Below, piece after piece: positions 1 through 10,639 of a stretch of DNA of 64,000 nucleotides; positions within the stretch are counted from its first letter, which is position 1; every line of letters starts with the position of its first letter. Under the pieces are notes generated by a model. That model saw only the letters and a program-made list of their open reading frames with translations, made no database searches and had not been told where the DNA came from. The stretch is from Saturnia japonica (lineage: Eukaryota; Arthropoda; Insecta; Lepidoptera; Saturniidae). The stretch lies in contig CM065304.1 in NCBI GenBank assembly GCA_033032175.1, positions 14,012,001-14,076,000 of the forward strand. Direction: 5' to 3'. Position numbers and translations under genes: made by a program.

Positions 1-49
1 TCTCAAATTTGACAATTTTGTTTGTTAAAGTACACGTACGTACTATACA

Positions 50-526
50 TATATCCAGAAATGGGCCTCATCGCTGAAGATGATTTTTTAATGAAAATTA
101 AGGTCAGTTTCTAACTGCTCCAGGCCCATTCAGCGAACACACGTCGTTGTCTATGGCTTACCTTCAGCTTCTGGGTCAGTTGAATTTTATATGGGTGGCA
201 AGCCCAAGTCACGAAGCAAAATTCGCCAAGTTGTGGTCTGCGAAAGGCCGAGTTTTTGTAAGCGACGCGAAATCGACTGCCTCGAATTCTCCTGCACATT
301 CTCACGAACAGCGGCGATGTTTTCGACAGATCTTGCATTTCGTCGTCATACGGATGTTAGTTTATTGTTTACTGAACCAGTGGACTCAAATTTATCCACC
401 ACACTGTGAATAGTCCTCTCGGTAGGACGATTATGGCGACAGTAAAATAAGCCCGAACAGAACACCCAATTTTTGATAGAGCAATTTTATCATTTGCACG
501 TATTGGTGAACTCTATATGTATCCAT
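50..526 (-). pseudogene. Tc1/mariner-superfamily transposase fossil (N-terminal half)
   Basis: Read on the minus strand from a possible ATG at 526, this is the front half of a cut-and-paste transposase. A segment containing RPTERTIHSVV is followed by a linker, then HPYKIQLTQKLK and HRQRRVFAEWA, then a frame-shifted remnant of the SDEAHFW catalytic-core motif near 60-90. This order (two helix-turn-helix regions, then the first catalytic Asp) is typical of a Tc1/mariner-like transposase group common in arthropods. At least two frame changes and a stop break it, and the rest of the catalytic domain is missing. It is an old, dead copy inside what is probably a fry intron. Family assignment is from motif recognition only. 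Confidence 0.6.
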
Positions 527-2894
527 GGTGATTTGGCAAAACAGACTGAATAAATGACAGCCAATTCGACAGATGTACCTCCAGTAATATGGCCGCTATC
601 AACTGTCAAAGTTCGGAAGTCCCTATTGGAAGACCCGTTATAATGGTATTATATATATTTTTAACATTTCACGTAGGTATAAAAACTTGTTAATATCTAA
701 ACCCGCGGGATAAGAGAATTCATTTTGTATGTATAAATTTTATTATCAAAATTTACGCATTTTAGAAACTTGGGAGTTTTACAGTTAAGTAATGGTAATT
801 TGTTGGCAGCGCACGTAACGAACGCATGGCATGAAACTTTTTCTGTTAAAACGCATTTACAACAAGACAATTTTTAACAAAAAAAAAAAACAACTTTGAC
901 GATTTGAACCGTTCCCTAGTGTATCTTTGAAGTTCTAAGTCTAGTGCTAATTAAATTAAAATAGGATCACCCTTGAGGTATCCCATATCATACAAAAAAG
1001 AATCATCCAAATCGGTTCATAAACAAAGAAGTGATGGCTGAAGATCCAAAAAAAAACATTCGAATTAAGTAACGTTCGTCTTTTTTTGAAGTCGGTTAAA
1101 AATAGAGAGAGAGACACGTAGAGAAATTAACTGTTTGTAAGTTCTTTTAATGATAAACCCGTCGAAAATTTTTGTTGTGTATTTTGTATCCACAGATACA
1201 TTGCACTTCTGACAACAAATCATAGCTGTTGGTATTTTAAAAGTTGAGAGCTTTTTTATTAAATTATTTTAACCACTCTCCATGAATATTAAATATGCAA
1301 TAAAGGGTTGGTGAGATGAAAGACGTAAGCATTTTTGTCAATGTTTATTGTGTCAATTTACTCATAAATATTTTATTTTATTTAGACCCTATGAAGGCAA
1401 TTATGAATTTCAAAACATTATTACAGTTTAGGAAAACATGGCGTTTATTATGGTATTTTTTTACACCATATGAATTATTATTATAATTTTTAGTGGATGT
1501 AAAAAGAGGGCGTACGCATAAATAAGTAGTATGATAATGAATCGTAAAGCTAATAATATAAAATAATAATATATAACTGAATAGCTTTACTTCGTAAATG
1601 CGTAAATAAGTTTCGAGAAGGCAAACAAAATTCTAGAAAACAATAGTTACGCTTTTATGGTTATCTGTATAATTATTACTAAAATCAGTTAGATAATTTA
1701 AAAGACCGTTGCGTGCGTTGTAGATATTTACTCTTACTATAATAATATCTGATATTTTGAGTCATGTAAAATATACGTTCATACTATAATAATATAATAT
1801 AAGGTAGTATCTAAAGGCCTTATGTACTTGCCTTTAGTTTTATAAATTGGTTTTATCTAATATAGCCAACGATAGATACAATTTATATAAAAAATTAAAA
1901 GATATAATTTATTATCCACAAAAAAATGCAATCAATCGTAAATTGTAAAATTTAGCTCAATTTATTATTTGCTGTTTTTAGTATACAAGAGACTTTATCC
2001 TTTTTTCAGGTAACTAGTGATGCGCTAATGTCAATTATTGTGTCTTATTCGCACTTGTATTTATTCTCTGCTATGATTTTTTTTTTCAGATTACAACATA
2101 AGTAATTATTGCTATGTTACGTAAGAGTTTGCTGTATTTCTTTCATATACATATGTATGTCACATTTTTTAAATTCGATATCGATTTGGTCTAATACTCT
2201 ATTTCAATTTTATGTTCCCAAAATTAGGAAGTGTCAGGCACAAGATCGTCCAAACTTTAATTTGTCATAAAAATACATAAATTTTCAGTGATAACCTTCA
2301 TCTGTGTTTAAAATTCACTTACTGTAGTTTTTACACGCGGTGTTTTCATTCTTGCGGTAAACATTTTGTTCTCAATCAAATATAGACTCAATTATTTGAT
2401 GAGATAAAAATGTCAAATACTTGAGAATAAGAACCGATCATCATTTTTTTGTGGTAAAGCTTTTAGTGTTTCTTTTTTGTTAAATGTTTAATTATCGCTT
2501 AGCGCGGATACTGTTTCATGCCTGCTTGGTTTTAGTTTATGCATAATAGTTTAGTGTATGTTTTGTAAAGTTATAATAATTAAGGGAAAATTCAAATCAA
2601 ATTGTAATATTTTTTGTTTCATGTTTGTAAATAATGTCATGATAAATTCTAGATAAAAATTATAGTACCTATCGATAGATTCACTTCATATTTGAGTAAA
2701 AGTTTATCTGCTCGAGAATAATTGATAGTTATTATTACCTACTTATATATATACATGTCAAGAATTTACTGTAATTATTAAATATCTAAAACTTTCTTAA
2801 CTACTTACATAAATTACATATTGAATAACCGTTTCGTAGTGTCATATTTTTAGTTTATATGAGACATATAAGTTAATACAAACTATATTTTTAG
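527..2894. other. AT-rich presumed fry intron, 3' part
   Basis: This stretch ends in a pyrimidine-rich AG acceptor at 2893-2894. Apart from the dispersed repeat at 842-1105 I see only AT-rich sequence with no long ORF and no recognisable exon. The upstream fry exons must lie to the left of the window. Confidence 0.5.
842..1105 (+). repeat. dispersed repeat family A, copy 1
   Basis: It starts near an AGACAATTTTTAACAAAAAA segment and ends in TTTGAAGTCGGTTAAAAA. The same order of motifs (CAACTTCAATGAT, GTGTATCTTCGAAGT, GAGGTATCCC, GAAGTCGGTTAAAA) recurs at 9518-9660, 31863-32063, 34200-34280 (-), 63045-63297 (-) and, as a palindrome, at 42119-42375. It has no coding capacity, so it is probably a non-autonomous element. 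The type is not identified. Confidence 0.65.
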
Positions 2895-3062
2895 CTCTTC
2901 CCCGGATTCGCTTAGCGAGCGCAGTGGGGGTGAGGCTCGAAGTTCCCAAGCATCGCCTAGCTCACTTCACAAGCTCGCTGTGCCGTTGGCCAGGTGCGAA
3001 GTTCCAGAAGTCCGGGACGCAGCTATAGCCGCGTGTGGAAATATCAACCCAGATGCTTTAAA
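2895..3062 (+). CDS. fry: furry (fry) exon a, internal
   Basis: The acceptor TTTTTAG ends at 2894 and the donor GTAAGT begins at 3063. The exon begins with the third base of a codon. It encodes a Ser-rich linker (SSPDSLSERSGG, SSQASPSSLHKL) followed by CEVPEVRDAA and GNINPDALK, which I recognise as the part of insect Furry where a serine-rich stretch meets conserved helical repeats. It ends on two bases (AA) completed by G of the exon at 4980 to give Lys. Furry is a very large scaffold that binds and promotes NDR kinases (Tricornered) in epithelial hair shape and dendrite tiling. Identity is by remembered family sequence; borders are read directly. Confidence 0.9.
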
Positions 3063-4979
3063 GTAAGTGAAAAATAATAGTGGACTAAATCGCCACAGTG
3101 AGTTTATTTTAGGTTTCATTTGTAGTATGGTTCTGTGGTCAGATTATATTTCGAAAAGGCAAATAGATGGAGTGCGCAAAACAACTGTGATTCTGAATTT
3201 ATTTTAACTATACCTTGTCCAAATTACGTAAAAGTTAACTTTAAAATGAGTTTATAAATAAATATTCTAACTGCGTTATGTTATTACATTATCTTAATTA
3301 TGACTTCTTACAAACATTATAATACCGTAAATGTAACAGGTTTTCCAAAAAAAATAGGTTTTTAACTAAATTAGTTACATTCTATCGTAACTGGTGATGG
3401 GATCGAATGTATTCGCTATAATAATTTTAAACATGATATATAAATCAGTATCGGTAAATCGAATTCACTCAAATATCAATAAAATATTATAAATTAAACA
3501 GAATCTTTTTCAAAATAAATCAATGGCTGTATTAAGGGGTTTGTATACGAAAATTAAAACAACCAGATGAATATTTATACATATTTGTTTATTATTAGTA
3601 GTCGTCTTCCGACATGGAACTTTCGTCTGAAGACTCGTAGTCTTCACCTAAATTTATTGTGATTGGTTCTTGCTCTATAATGGTGTCGAAGGCTACATCA
3701 CTTTCCCAATCCGATAATATTAGTCGTACAGTCCTTTCCACTACACTAGACCAATTTTCGACGACGACGTATTCGTCAGCGTCAAATTCGTCTACATTGG
3801 TTACTACGTATAGTTTTTTTTTCTTTTTCGGCGTTGAGGGCTTATTTAGCTCTGTGCCACTTTTGCCATAGACTTCCTTAGTAATATTTGTCACTGTACT
3901 CAGACTGATGCCTAGAGCTTCCGCAACACGATCACGCACTTGTGACACAGGCAAAAGAGTCCACCGTTTTGATTTTCTCTTTCAAAATAGTCACGCAAGC
4001 GTATCACCAATTCCCTCGACTGTCCTCTTAGTACACTTCCCTTTGGCATATTAGAATATCCAAATATATGCGAAATCTATATATACAGCGAACACTTAAG
4101 TTCTACACAGGCACAAAGTTAACACGGAAGAATATATAATGTACTCAACTTGTCGTATTAAAAATGGAAAAACAGCATACAGAAAAGTGACTAGCACGTA
4201 AATACGGACCTCTCGTTGCGACTTTTGCTGAGTGTTAATCACAGAACCACTATCTCTCCAAGAGTGTTAACCGTCACCGAACAAAATGGAGGCGGCAGCA
4301 TTATGATAGTATTGCCAGGACATGAATTTACCTCCATAAACAGGATGTTAATATTTTATTTCAATATTTTAAAACTATCATAAAATATTATGCACAAAAA
4401 CGGTGTGTTTACCCCATATTTATGTTACATATTACTTACTACATAGTAAAAATTAACCACATATGTAAAAATAAACTATACACTTGAATAGGAATAGAAA
4501 ACGCACCATTTCAATACTACAGAAATATGTGCGTTAGTATGCGTGCAAGGTTGCAAGGGTAATTAAATACTACTTATTTAATAGATAAATCACTACAGTA
4601 GTGTGGTAGTATTAAAGCATTGCTATAAACACCATAAACCTATGGTTACCTATGAATTGATATACTCTGTTCTTACTTTTTTGAGAACAGTTTTTACAGT
4701 TTATAAACAGAAGTCGTTACGAAAAGACAATATTAAAATATAGGGGATGTCATTATTAACGAGAGTCTTTGTTTCTTACCGACATAAGTTTCTATTTGTT
4801 TTTGAATTCGTATTGTACTTTATTGATACATTCCCATATTCTGTTTATTTCATCTGGCTATTCTCTATAATCTAGAGTAGTAAAGTATAAAAGTGTGGGG
4901 AGACTACATGTATTAGAACCAAATTACCTCTGTTTTGTATTTAATTCAATTTGCGAGTAAAACGTATATTTATCTTTAG
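3063..4979 (+). other. fry intron between exons a and b
   Basis: GT-AG intron of 1,917 bp. It holds the minus-strand transposon derivative at 3595-4050. The remainder is AT-rich with no other recognisable feature. Confidence 0.8.
3595..4050 (-). pseudogene. small transposon-derived ORF, helix-turn-helix-like N-terminus joined to acidic C-terminus
   Basis: From an ATG at 4050 the minus strand encodes MPKGSVLRGQSRELVIRLRD, then after a one-base frame change near 3955 continues with VSQVRDRVAEALGISLSTV, a helix-turn-helix-like pattern. A lysine run (PKKKKK) and a strongly acidic Ser/Asp/Glu tail (SSDESSMSEDDY) follow, ending at 3595. In my recollection similar N-termini precede DDE-type transposases in lepidopteran genomes. 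Here the whole catalytic middle is absent, so this looks like an internally deleted copy keeping only both ends. I found no terminal inverted repeats or target duplication by eye. A domesticated small DNA-binding gene is possible but the frameshift argues against it. Confidence 0.45.
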
Positions 4980-5129
4980 GGATCTTATGGAAGAGTTGGT
5001 GCCGCTTCTCCGCGAGGCAGTGGACCGCAAGCAGGAGAACATGCGCCGCAGGAGGCGACGTGACGCTCTTCGACTGAATCTCAACAAGATGCTATTACTC
5101 ATTGCGCAAAAGAAAACATTTGCTAACAG
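4980..5129 (+). CDS. fry: furry (fry) exon b, internal
   Basis: The acceptor ATCTTTAG ends at 4979 and the donor GTGAGA starts at 5130. The exon encodes [20 protein letters not shown], a run of six arginines ([14 protein letters not shown]), then [13 protein letters not shown]. The six-Arg helix is a hallmark of Furry as I know it from Drosophila and vertebrates, and is the strongest single identifier in the window. The phase is one base in and two bases out (AG), completed by C of the next exon. Exon sequence is clearly more GC-rich than its introns. Confidence 0.93.
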
Positions 5130-6441
5130 GTGAGAACCAGTTTTTTAACATATTGTTTAGAGTCTCTATGTCAGTAACGTTTAGCAATATGTATGTATCG
5201 ATGTGTCAATACCACGCTGTGTTAATTTATATCTAATACTATTAATATATATTAAGGGTGATTAAGAAAAAAAAAATAAGAAAAAAAAGTGTTTTTTAAT
5301 GTCTCGGAACCAAACTTAAAAGTTTCGTTTAGGCATGAAAATAAGCCTGTTAAAATATGAGCTCTTAATGTTAGTGTTAACATGGGGGCGCATCGCACTT
5401 TTCCATTTAAAACGGATTGGAGATTGAAGATACTTTGACCCTTCGCGAGGAATTCTTAGTTTTTCAAACCTTTGATTATGAGGAGCCGTCGGAATTTATT
5501 ATAAAGTTGAAGCAGCAAATATCTAAGTTGTGTCCCATTCCAGTTTAATTAAATCCAAATCTTAATACTGGTCATACTGCCCATGTCATGCTCAGGGACG
5601 AATACTGTCCGGCGTTCCGTACAACCACCCTCCTCTGGTCCTAATAGAGTCCTGTGTAAGCCAGAGGATGGGAAGACTCTTGTTAGAAATTAAAGGCAAG
5701 CGAATGATCATTAGCGTCAACAGGATCAAGTCAAACCTTATTTCGTAGAAGATTATTTGGTTCACGCTGTTCATGAAATCTCACCACCTTTTGTATGTCC
5801 TCCACCTGAGGCCCCCTGCATTCAAACAACACTACATACCAGATCAGGTTGAAGAGTTAATTTTTCAATCCTTTCGACCTTAGATTTATTTCTCCTCTGC
5901 GGTTTCTCCTTCTCCGTAGGTGGGTTCATACTTTTCAATTACAAACTTTTTATTGGGTTTTGACAAAATATTTTCAAAATTAAAATTGTGTCTTCGAATT
6001 AGAACGAAGAACGATTGTCAGATAATAAATACGTTTTGTCATAAGGCTTTCAATTTATATTTAAAATAGATTTGCAATTGGGCTATGAGGCTAAATGCTC
6101 GTATTATTAAAAGGCTCTTCAATGTTGTTTAAATAAAATTTAAACAGCTATGAAATTTTTTAACGTATATACATCCAAAAATTCATGATGATGTTCGTGG
6201 AAAGGCTAAATTAATTACTAACGGGTAAAGATGTTATGTGCGCTTTAGTCAATTAGCCTTTCCTCCGTCGCTATAATATTAATTTTTGTTAGCCTCGAGA
6301 AGTCTTCAGTTTGGTATAAGTCTTATTTACCGGATGCCATTTTATGTTAGTTATATGTTTTCAGAATTTTTATTCCAGCACTCGTTCGGTTATCGAACAA
6401 TAATGTGTTTCTCTCTTTTAATTGACTGCCGATTGTTCCAG
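5130..6441 (+). other. fry intron between exons b and c
   Basis: GT-AG intron of about 1.3 kb. It contains a transposon-like coding scrap on the + strand at 5414-5548 (44 codons, including LEIEDTLTLREEFLVFQTFD, ending in a stop), and further GC-richer unassigned DNA to about 5930. I do not recognise the parent element. Confidence 0.6.
5414..5548 (+). pseudogene. unidentified coding scrap
   Basis: An open stretch of 44 codons with protein-like composition (alternating acidic and hydrophobic residues, ending KLKQQISKLCPIPV) and no ATG start, in an intron. It is probably a retroelement or transposase remnant. I could not place it in a family. Confidence 0.2.
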
Positions 6442-6605
6442 CCCATTTGCTCTAGAAAGTGGAAGTCTCCATGTTTGGTTGACGGAGTATTTGGACGGAG
6501 TGCGGCAATGCCTCGAAGTCGAGGCGGAGAAGGACGCACCCGCCGCAAGAGAACAGCGTCTGACTTTTGCGGACTTTGTCACAGAGCTTATCAAGAGCTT
6601 CTCAC
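6442..6605 (+). CDS. fry: furry (fry) exon c, internal
   Basis: The acceptor TTGTTCCAG ends at 6441 and the donor GTGAGT begins at 6606. The encoded peptide runs SPFALESGSLHVWLTEYLDG, then VRQCLEVEAEKDAPAAREQR, then LTFADFVTELIKSFS. It corresponds to the Furry segment with the HPTFVEYIDGAR-like helix that follows the six-Arg exon. The phase is one base in and one base out (C, completed by TG of the next exon to give Leu). Confidence 0.92.
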
Positions 6606-6758
6606 GTGAGTTTCTATTTCCTTAAACGTTATATTTATCATAGGTGACGATAGTAACCCTGCCGCAGAGTGATATAGATTGCAATCTGTATAAGATAATT
6701 ATTATAACGAGTTATCGGCACTTGTACATTGTTGATAAAATAAAGCTATTTGTTTTAG

Positions 6759-6916
6759 TGGAGATGTATGGTTCTCTGATGAAGAAAGAGCTGTGCCGAA
6801 GCTTGTTCTCATTGTTCAGCGGTTGGTGCGGACCTTTGGCTAAACACCTTGGTTCATTGGTGCCACAATTAACACCTCAAGAGATCGACGACCGGCTCAA
6901 TCTGTCCGCACTGAAG
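6759..6916 (+). CDS. fry: furry (fry) exon d, internal
   Basis: A short 153-bp intron ends in TGTTTTAG at 6758. The exon encodes LEMYGSLMKKELCRSLFSLF, SGWCGPLAKHLGSL and DDRLNLSALK. It matches the Furry helical-repeat segment in which a kinase-scaffold helix (RNLFNLFASW in the fly protein) is followed by SALQ/AMSALLCCG. The donor GTACAT at 6917 is a weaker GT donor than the others. The exon ends on a complete codon, and the next exon starts in phase 0. Confidence 0.9.
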
Positions 6917-7792
6917 GTACATTTATTTATGACTAGTTTTATAAGTTTTGTGTTATAGATACGCAAGTAATATTATTATGATCGATTATTTTCATTTTTC
7001 ATCTTGACGTTACAACTTCATGTCAATAATTATACTTTGTTCATCATGAGGACTCATGTATGGAATGTCCCTAGAACGTAAATTGTTAGGTCGTGCAAAT
7101 TACTACATACCCTAAAATCATGCATTTCGGCTATCAATAAAATATGTTACTGATAAACATTATAAAAACATTTTGCACGTTAAAATCGTAAATAACTTCT
7201 TAAACTAACCTTCATTAACTAAAAATGATTTTTATGAATTTTCGTTTTTTTTTCTTACCACGTGCAGCGTTACTTTCTATGTTACTTAAAACTAAAGTAG
7301 ACCAAAATAATCAAATAAATGATTCGAAACATAATCAATTTAATCGTACAAATCGAAAATTAATGAACGCCGTGGTACATTTAATTTATTCGTGTTTTTA
7401 TTTATTTATTTGGAATTTAAAAAAATATTTACGTAATTTCTAAAGTTTTTACTGCAGCAACACACAACGAAGAACCTTGACTGGAACAATTCATTTTGTT
7501 GTTTGGCTTCAAGCATTCAATAATTCAAGTGTACCGGGTTACGATCTCAGTTGTTGTTATATTATTTACGTTTGTTATTTCATTCTACACTTTACACACG
7601 CCTCAATTGATATAAGCTTAAAGCATAATCGTATTATCGATCATTTTTAGCTCTAAACCGGTATCGATAAACGTAAAATCAACTTTCAATTTAAGATATC
7701 TTACATCTGTAAAATAAACATTTGACATAATATATAACTCAGGACTTCTTATTATGAACAAAGTATAATCATGTTTATTAATTATTGCACAG
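6917..7792 (+). other. fry intron between exons d and e
   Basis: GT-AG intron of 876 bp. Most of it is repeat family E (about 7130-7745), which has a second copy on the opposite strand at 24330-24815. Confidence 0.75.
7130..7745 (+). repeat. dispersed repeat family E, copy 1
   Basis: The order of motifs ACTGATAAAC, CGTTACTTTCTATGTTACTT, GACCAAAATAAT, CATAATCGTATTATC and CATCTGTAAAATAAAC is repeated in the opposite orientation at 24330-24815. Its open frame on the + strand (7225-7443) has low-complexity composition and is not conserved in the second copy, so I regard it as non-coding. Confidence 0.6.
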
Positions 7793-7903
7793 GCAATGAG
7801 CGCTCTTGTTTGCTGTGGTCCGTGTTTTGCACCGACTGCTCTTGCTGAAGACGGCTCTCTCTACCCGTGGCTTAGCGAGATGCTATCGTCTACTAATGAC
7901 AAG
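7793..7903 (+). CDS. fry: furry (fry) exon e, internal
   Basis: The acceptor ATTGCACAG ends at 7792 and the donor GTACAT begins at 7904. The exon is 111 bp, exactly 37 codons, phase 0 in and out: AMSALVCCGPCFAPTALAED, then GSLYPWLSEMLSSTNDK. This matches the AMSALLCCG...YPWLDMLL segment of insect Furry. Because it is a multiple of three it could be skipped without a frameshift. Confidence 0.92.
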
Positions 7904-8423
7904 GTACATATAAAGAATATCGCACTGAAGTTTTCGTTTAATAAGGCTGTTTCTTCTCCGCATCTCTGATAGCTATAGTGCAGTAATTATGTTAGTTTTC
8001 CCTTATTGTACCAGTTATTCCAAAAGAGTATATATAATAACTAGCGATCGCTCTAAGCTTGGAATTTGACCTGCGACTTTTTGATCATACACTATTTTCC
8101 GTTTGAGATTTGCAGTATTCATGAACCTAAACAATGAGCATTATCTACTTGCTGTCACTTTTCGTTGAGTGACAATGCCAATATTTGGGGGGGGGGGGGT
8201 CTAAGTTCAATGGCACTGGTCGGGTTAGGATTCGTAGTATTAATTTATTTTATTTAATATATAAGTAACAGATATTACAGATAAATTTTAGCTTTCTGCA
8301 CTCCTTCTCCATATAAACTTTAACCATGCCATTCTCACAGTCTTCTGTGCACGCAATACGCTTAAAAAGGTACCGAAAGCTTTTGCTTCACGTATTAATA
8401 TATAGATAATAACTAGACAATTT

Positions 8424-9517
8424 AAAAAATATCTACTCACAGAGTAAAAGCAGAATTAAACTGGAAAACAAAGGAAAGGAGATAAAAATAGGAAAGGGAG
8501 TCAGACAAGGGGACCCATTATCACCCAAATTGTTTATAGCTGTGTTGGAGGGAATATTTAGAGAAATCGACTGGAAAAGCAAGGGCCTCAAGTTACAAGA
8601 CCAATATATAAGCCACCTCAGATTTGCTGATGACATTGTCATTTTCGCGGAATCAGCTAGAGAGTTAAAGGAAATGATACAAACTCTGGACAATAACAGC
8701 AAAAAAGTAGGTTTACACATGAATCCTAACAAAATTAAAGTAATGACAAACCATGTAAAAAAAGAAATATTTATATCGGGAGACCAAATTGAATATGTAA
8801 ATGAATATATCTATCTAGGAAAACAAATGTCATTTGATTCAAAAAATAACGAAAACGAAATAGATAGAAGGATTAACTGCACTTGGAAGAAATTTTGGAC
8901 ACTAAAAGAATTCTTGAAAGGACACTACCACATAAAGCATAAAAAAATAATAATGGACACTTGCATCCTGCCAAGTTTAACATACGGAAGTCAAACATGG
9001 ACATACACTAATAATATAAGAAATAAAATTGCTTCATGTCAACATACCATGGAAAGGAGTATACTAAAATTAAGAAAAATACATAAAATCAGAAACGAAG
9101 AGATAAGGAAAAGAACTAAACTTACTGATGCTCTTCAACATGCTCTAAGTCTAAAATGGAAATGGGTAGGACACATTTCAAGGTACAAAGAAAAGAGATG
9201 GACGCTAGAAGTAACAAGATGGCCAGGACCTGCAGGAAAGAGGAGCAAAGGTAGACCACGGAAACAGTGGGCTGATGATATTATTGAAATATCTGGGTCA
9301 AACTGGATGAGTATTGCCCAGGATAAAGATAAATGGCATGGGTTAGAGGAGGCTTTTACCCAAAAGGGATCCATATCACTAACACACTAACAATAAATTT
9401 ATACATTAAGAATAAAAGTTTTTATATAACCAATAATACTAACAGTAATTTTTTAAATGTAAATTTGTCTATTAGGTATGGAATAAAGAAAGCTTTATTA
9501 TTTATTTATTTATTTAT
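8424..9517 (+). mobile_element. 5'-truncated RTE-type non-LTR retrotransposon
   Basis: The insert is flanked by a perfect direct repeat, AACTAGACAATTT, at 8411-8423 and 9518-9530 (the match extends two bases further left). It ends in a TTTA/ATTT microsatellite tail, as RTE-clade LINEs commonly do, rather than poly(A). It holds only the C-terminal half of the polymerase. It inserted into a copy of repeat family A, whose sequence resumes right after the tail. Confidence 0.8.
8431..9390 (+). pseudogene. RTE-type reverse transcriptase, C-terminal half
   Basis: The frame is open from about 8431. It contains RQGDPLSPKLF (RT motif before the catalytic box), FADDIVIFAES (the YADD-type catalytic box), a thumb region, then YGSQTWTYT and the C-terminal motif GRPRKQWADD with a terminal LEEAFTQKG. 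These are features of insect RTE-like endonuclease-reverse transcriptases. The apurinic endonuclease and the first RT blocks are missing through 5' truncation. There is no internal stop, consistent with a fairly young but dead-on-arrival copy. An ATG at 8530 is internal and not a genuine start. Confidence 0.8.
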
Positions 9518-9660
9518 AACTAGACAATTTTGAACAAAAATGAAAAACCACTTCAATGATTATGAAGAGTTTTCTGGTGTATCTTCGAAGTCAAAGGTCC
9601 AATGTCAATTAAATTTAAAATGGGACCACCTTTGAGGTATCCCTTTTCTAACGAAAAAGG
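9518..9660 (+). repeat. dispersed repeat family A, copy 2 (interrupted)
   Basis: It resumes with ACTAGACAATTTTGAACAAAAA and continues through CCACTTCAATGAT, GTGTATCTTCGAAGTC and GAGGTATCCC, collinear with copy 1. Its first 13 bases are the target duplication of the LINE. The 3' half of the family is missing; the fry acceptor follows within 40 bp. Confidence 0.65.
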
Positions 9661-9697
9661 AATAAGGAAACTTAAAAAGCCATTATTTTTATAACAG

Positions 9698-9852
9698 GTA
9701 TACGAGCTGGCACGCGAAACAATAGTTCTCCTACTTGACTGCAACCCAGATATCGGTCCACTACTGGACTGGACTGTAGATAAATGCTTCACCGGACCAC
9801 CACGCGTCGCAGACGGCTGTTTCATGGCACTGGCTACTATATTTAGTACAAG
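9698..9852 (+). CDS. fry: furry (fry) exon f, internal
   Basis: The acceptor TATAACAG ends at 9697 and the donor GTGAAT begins at 9853. The exon encodes [40 protein letters not shown] and [12 protein letters not shown]. It corresponds to the Furry segment [20 protein letters not shown]...CFLALATIFSAR. It starts in phase 0 and ends on two bases (AG), completed by the first G of the exon at 31350 to give Arg. The next exon is 21.5 kb away. Confidence 0.93.
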
Positions 9853-10639
9853 GTGAATTTGTAAACCTTTTTTTATGGTTTTTCTATACTTTATATAAAC
9901 ATGCTGGTAGAAAATATCAAATGCAGGCTGGATGACCTCCAGATCCCTACTTCTCTGAATTGTATGAATACAGAATAAAGAATTATTACAATTTATCCAC
10001 TTACCGAGCAATTTCTCCTTGTTGTCCAGCTATCCTGTTATCCAAGACTTTGAGAAAAGCGTATATAAGCACAAAGTACAGCCCTGAAGTGCGTCGGTGA
10101 AGTTTTGAAAGCGATTCGTTTGTTTAGGGGGTTAGGGGGCGGCAAGAAAGCAAATGAATATTTACTTGTCTGTACGCCAGCTGTTTTTGAAACGCTCGTT
10201 CGGTACCGTGCGAATGGTCACACGAGAAAAAATTCGCCGTTAGTGCCATCAACAGTTGCGAGTATGTATTACTGTTGATATTTGGGGCTAGTCCTGGTTA
10301 TTAACAATGTGAATACATGAGTTATTAGGTATATATATCGTATATATTAGTGTTTGTACACCACTGCGACGGACGAGAGTTCGAATTCTAAAATGAGTTT
10401 AAGGTTTTGGTGAAGTCATACATAGCATTACTAGTTATCACCATCAAGTTGATACCCTGTCGTCAAGTGCCATCGGTCTGGTAGATGTCCATAGAAAGCC
10501 TGCCTCTATTACATTTTATTAGTGTAAACATATTATATTGCCCCTTTGGGTAAGGTGCTACAATACAAGCCGTGTGCTTGATGGATTTTAGATTGGCAAT
10601 ATCACCCCTATTTAACCCTCCATCAGGATATGAATTTTC
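9853..10639. other. unassigned intronic DNA
   Basis: I see no family I recognise. The part from about 10440 to 10639 is less AT-rich and may be an old element remnant, but no frame is convincing. Confidence 0.4.

Larger units (their letters stand above)
7904..9697 (+). other. fry intron between exons e and f
   Basis: GT-AG intron of about 1.8 kb. It carries a run of 13 G at 8187-8199, the RTE-type LINE at 8424-9517, and the repeat A fragment into which that LINE inserted. Confidence 0.8.

Noticed and set aside
147..413. 88-codon + strand ORF at the left edge
   Set aside because: It is antisense to the transposase fossil, whose motifs read on the minus strand.
7225..7443. 72-codon ORF near fry exon e
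   Set aside because: It lies in repeat E, is not kept in the second copy, and is low-complexity.
8187..8199. Run of 13 G as a G-quadruplex
   Set aside because: A single homopolymer lacks separated G tracts and may be slippage or a sequencing artefact.
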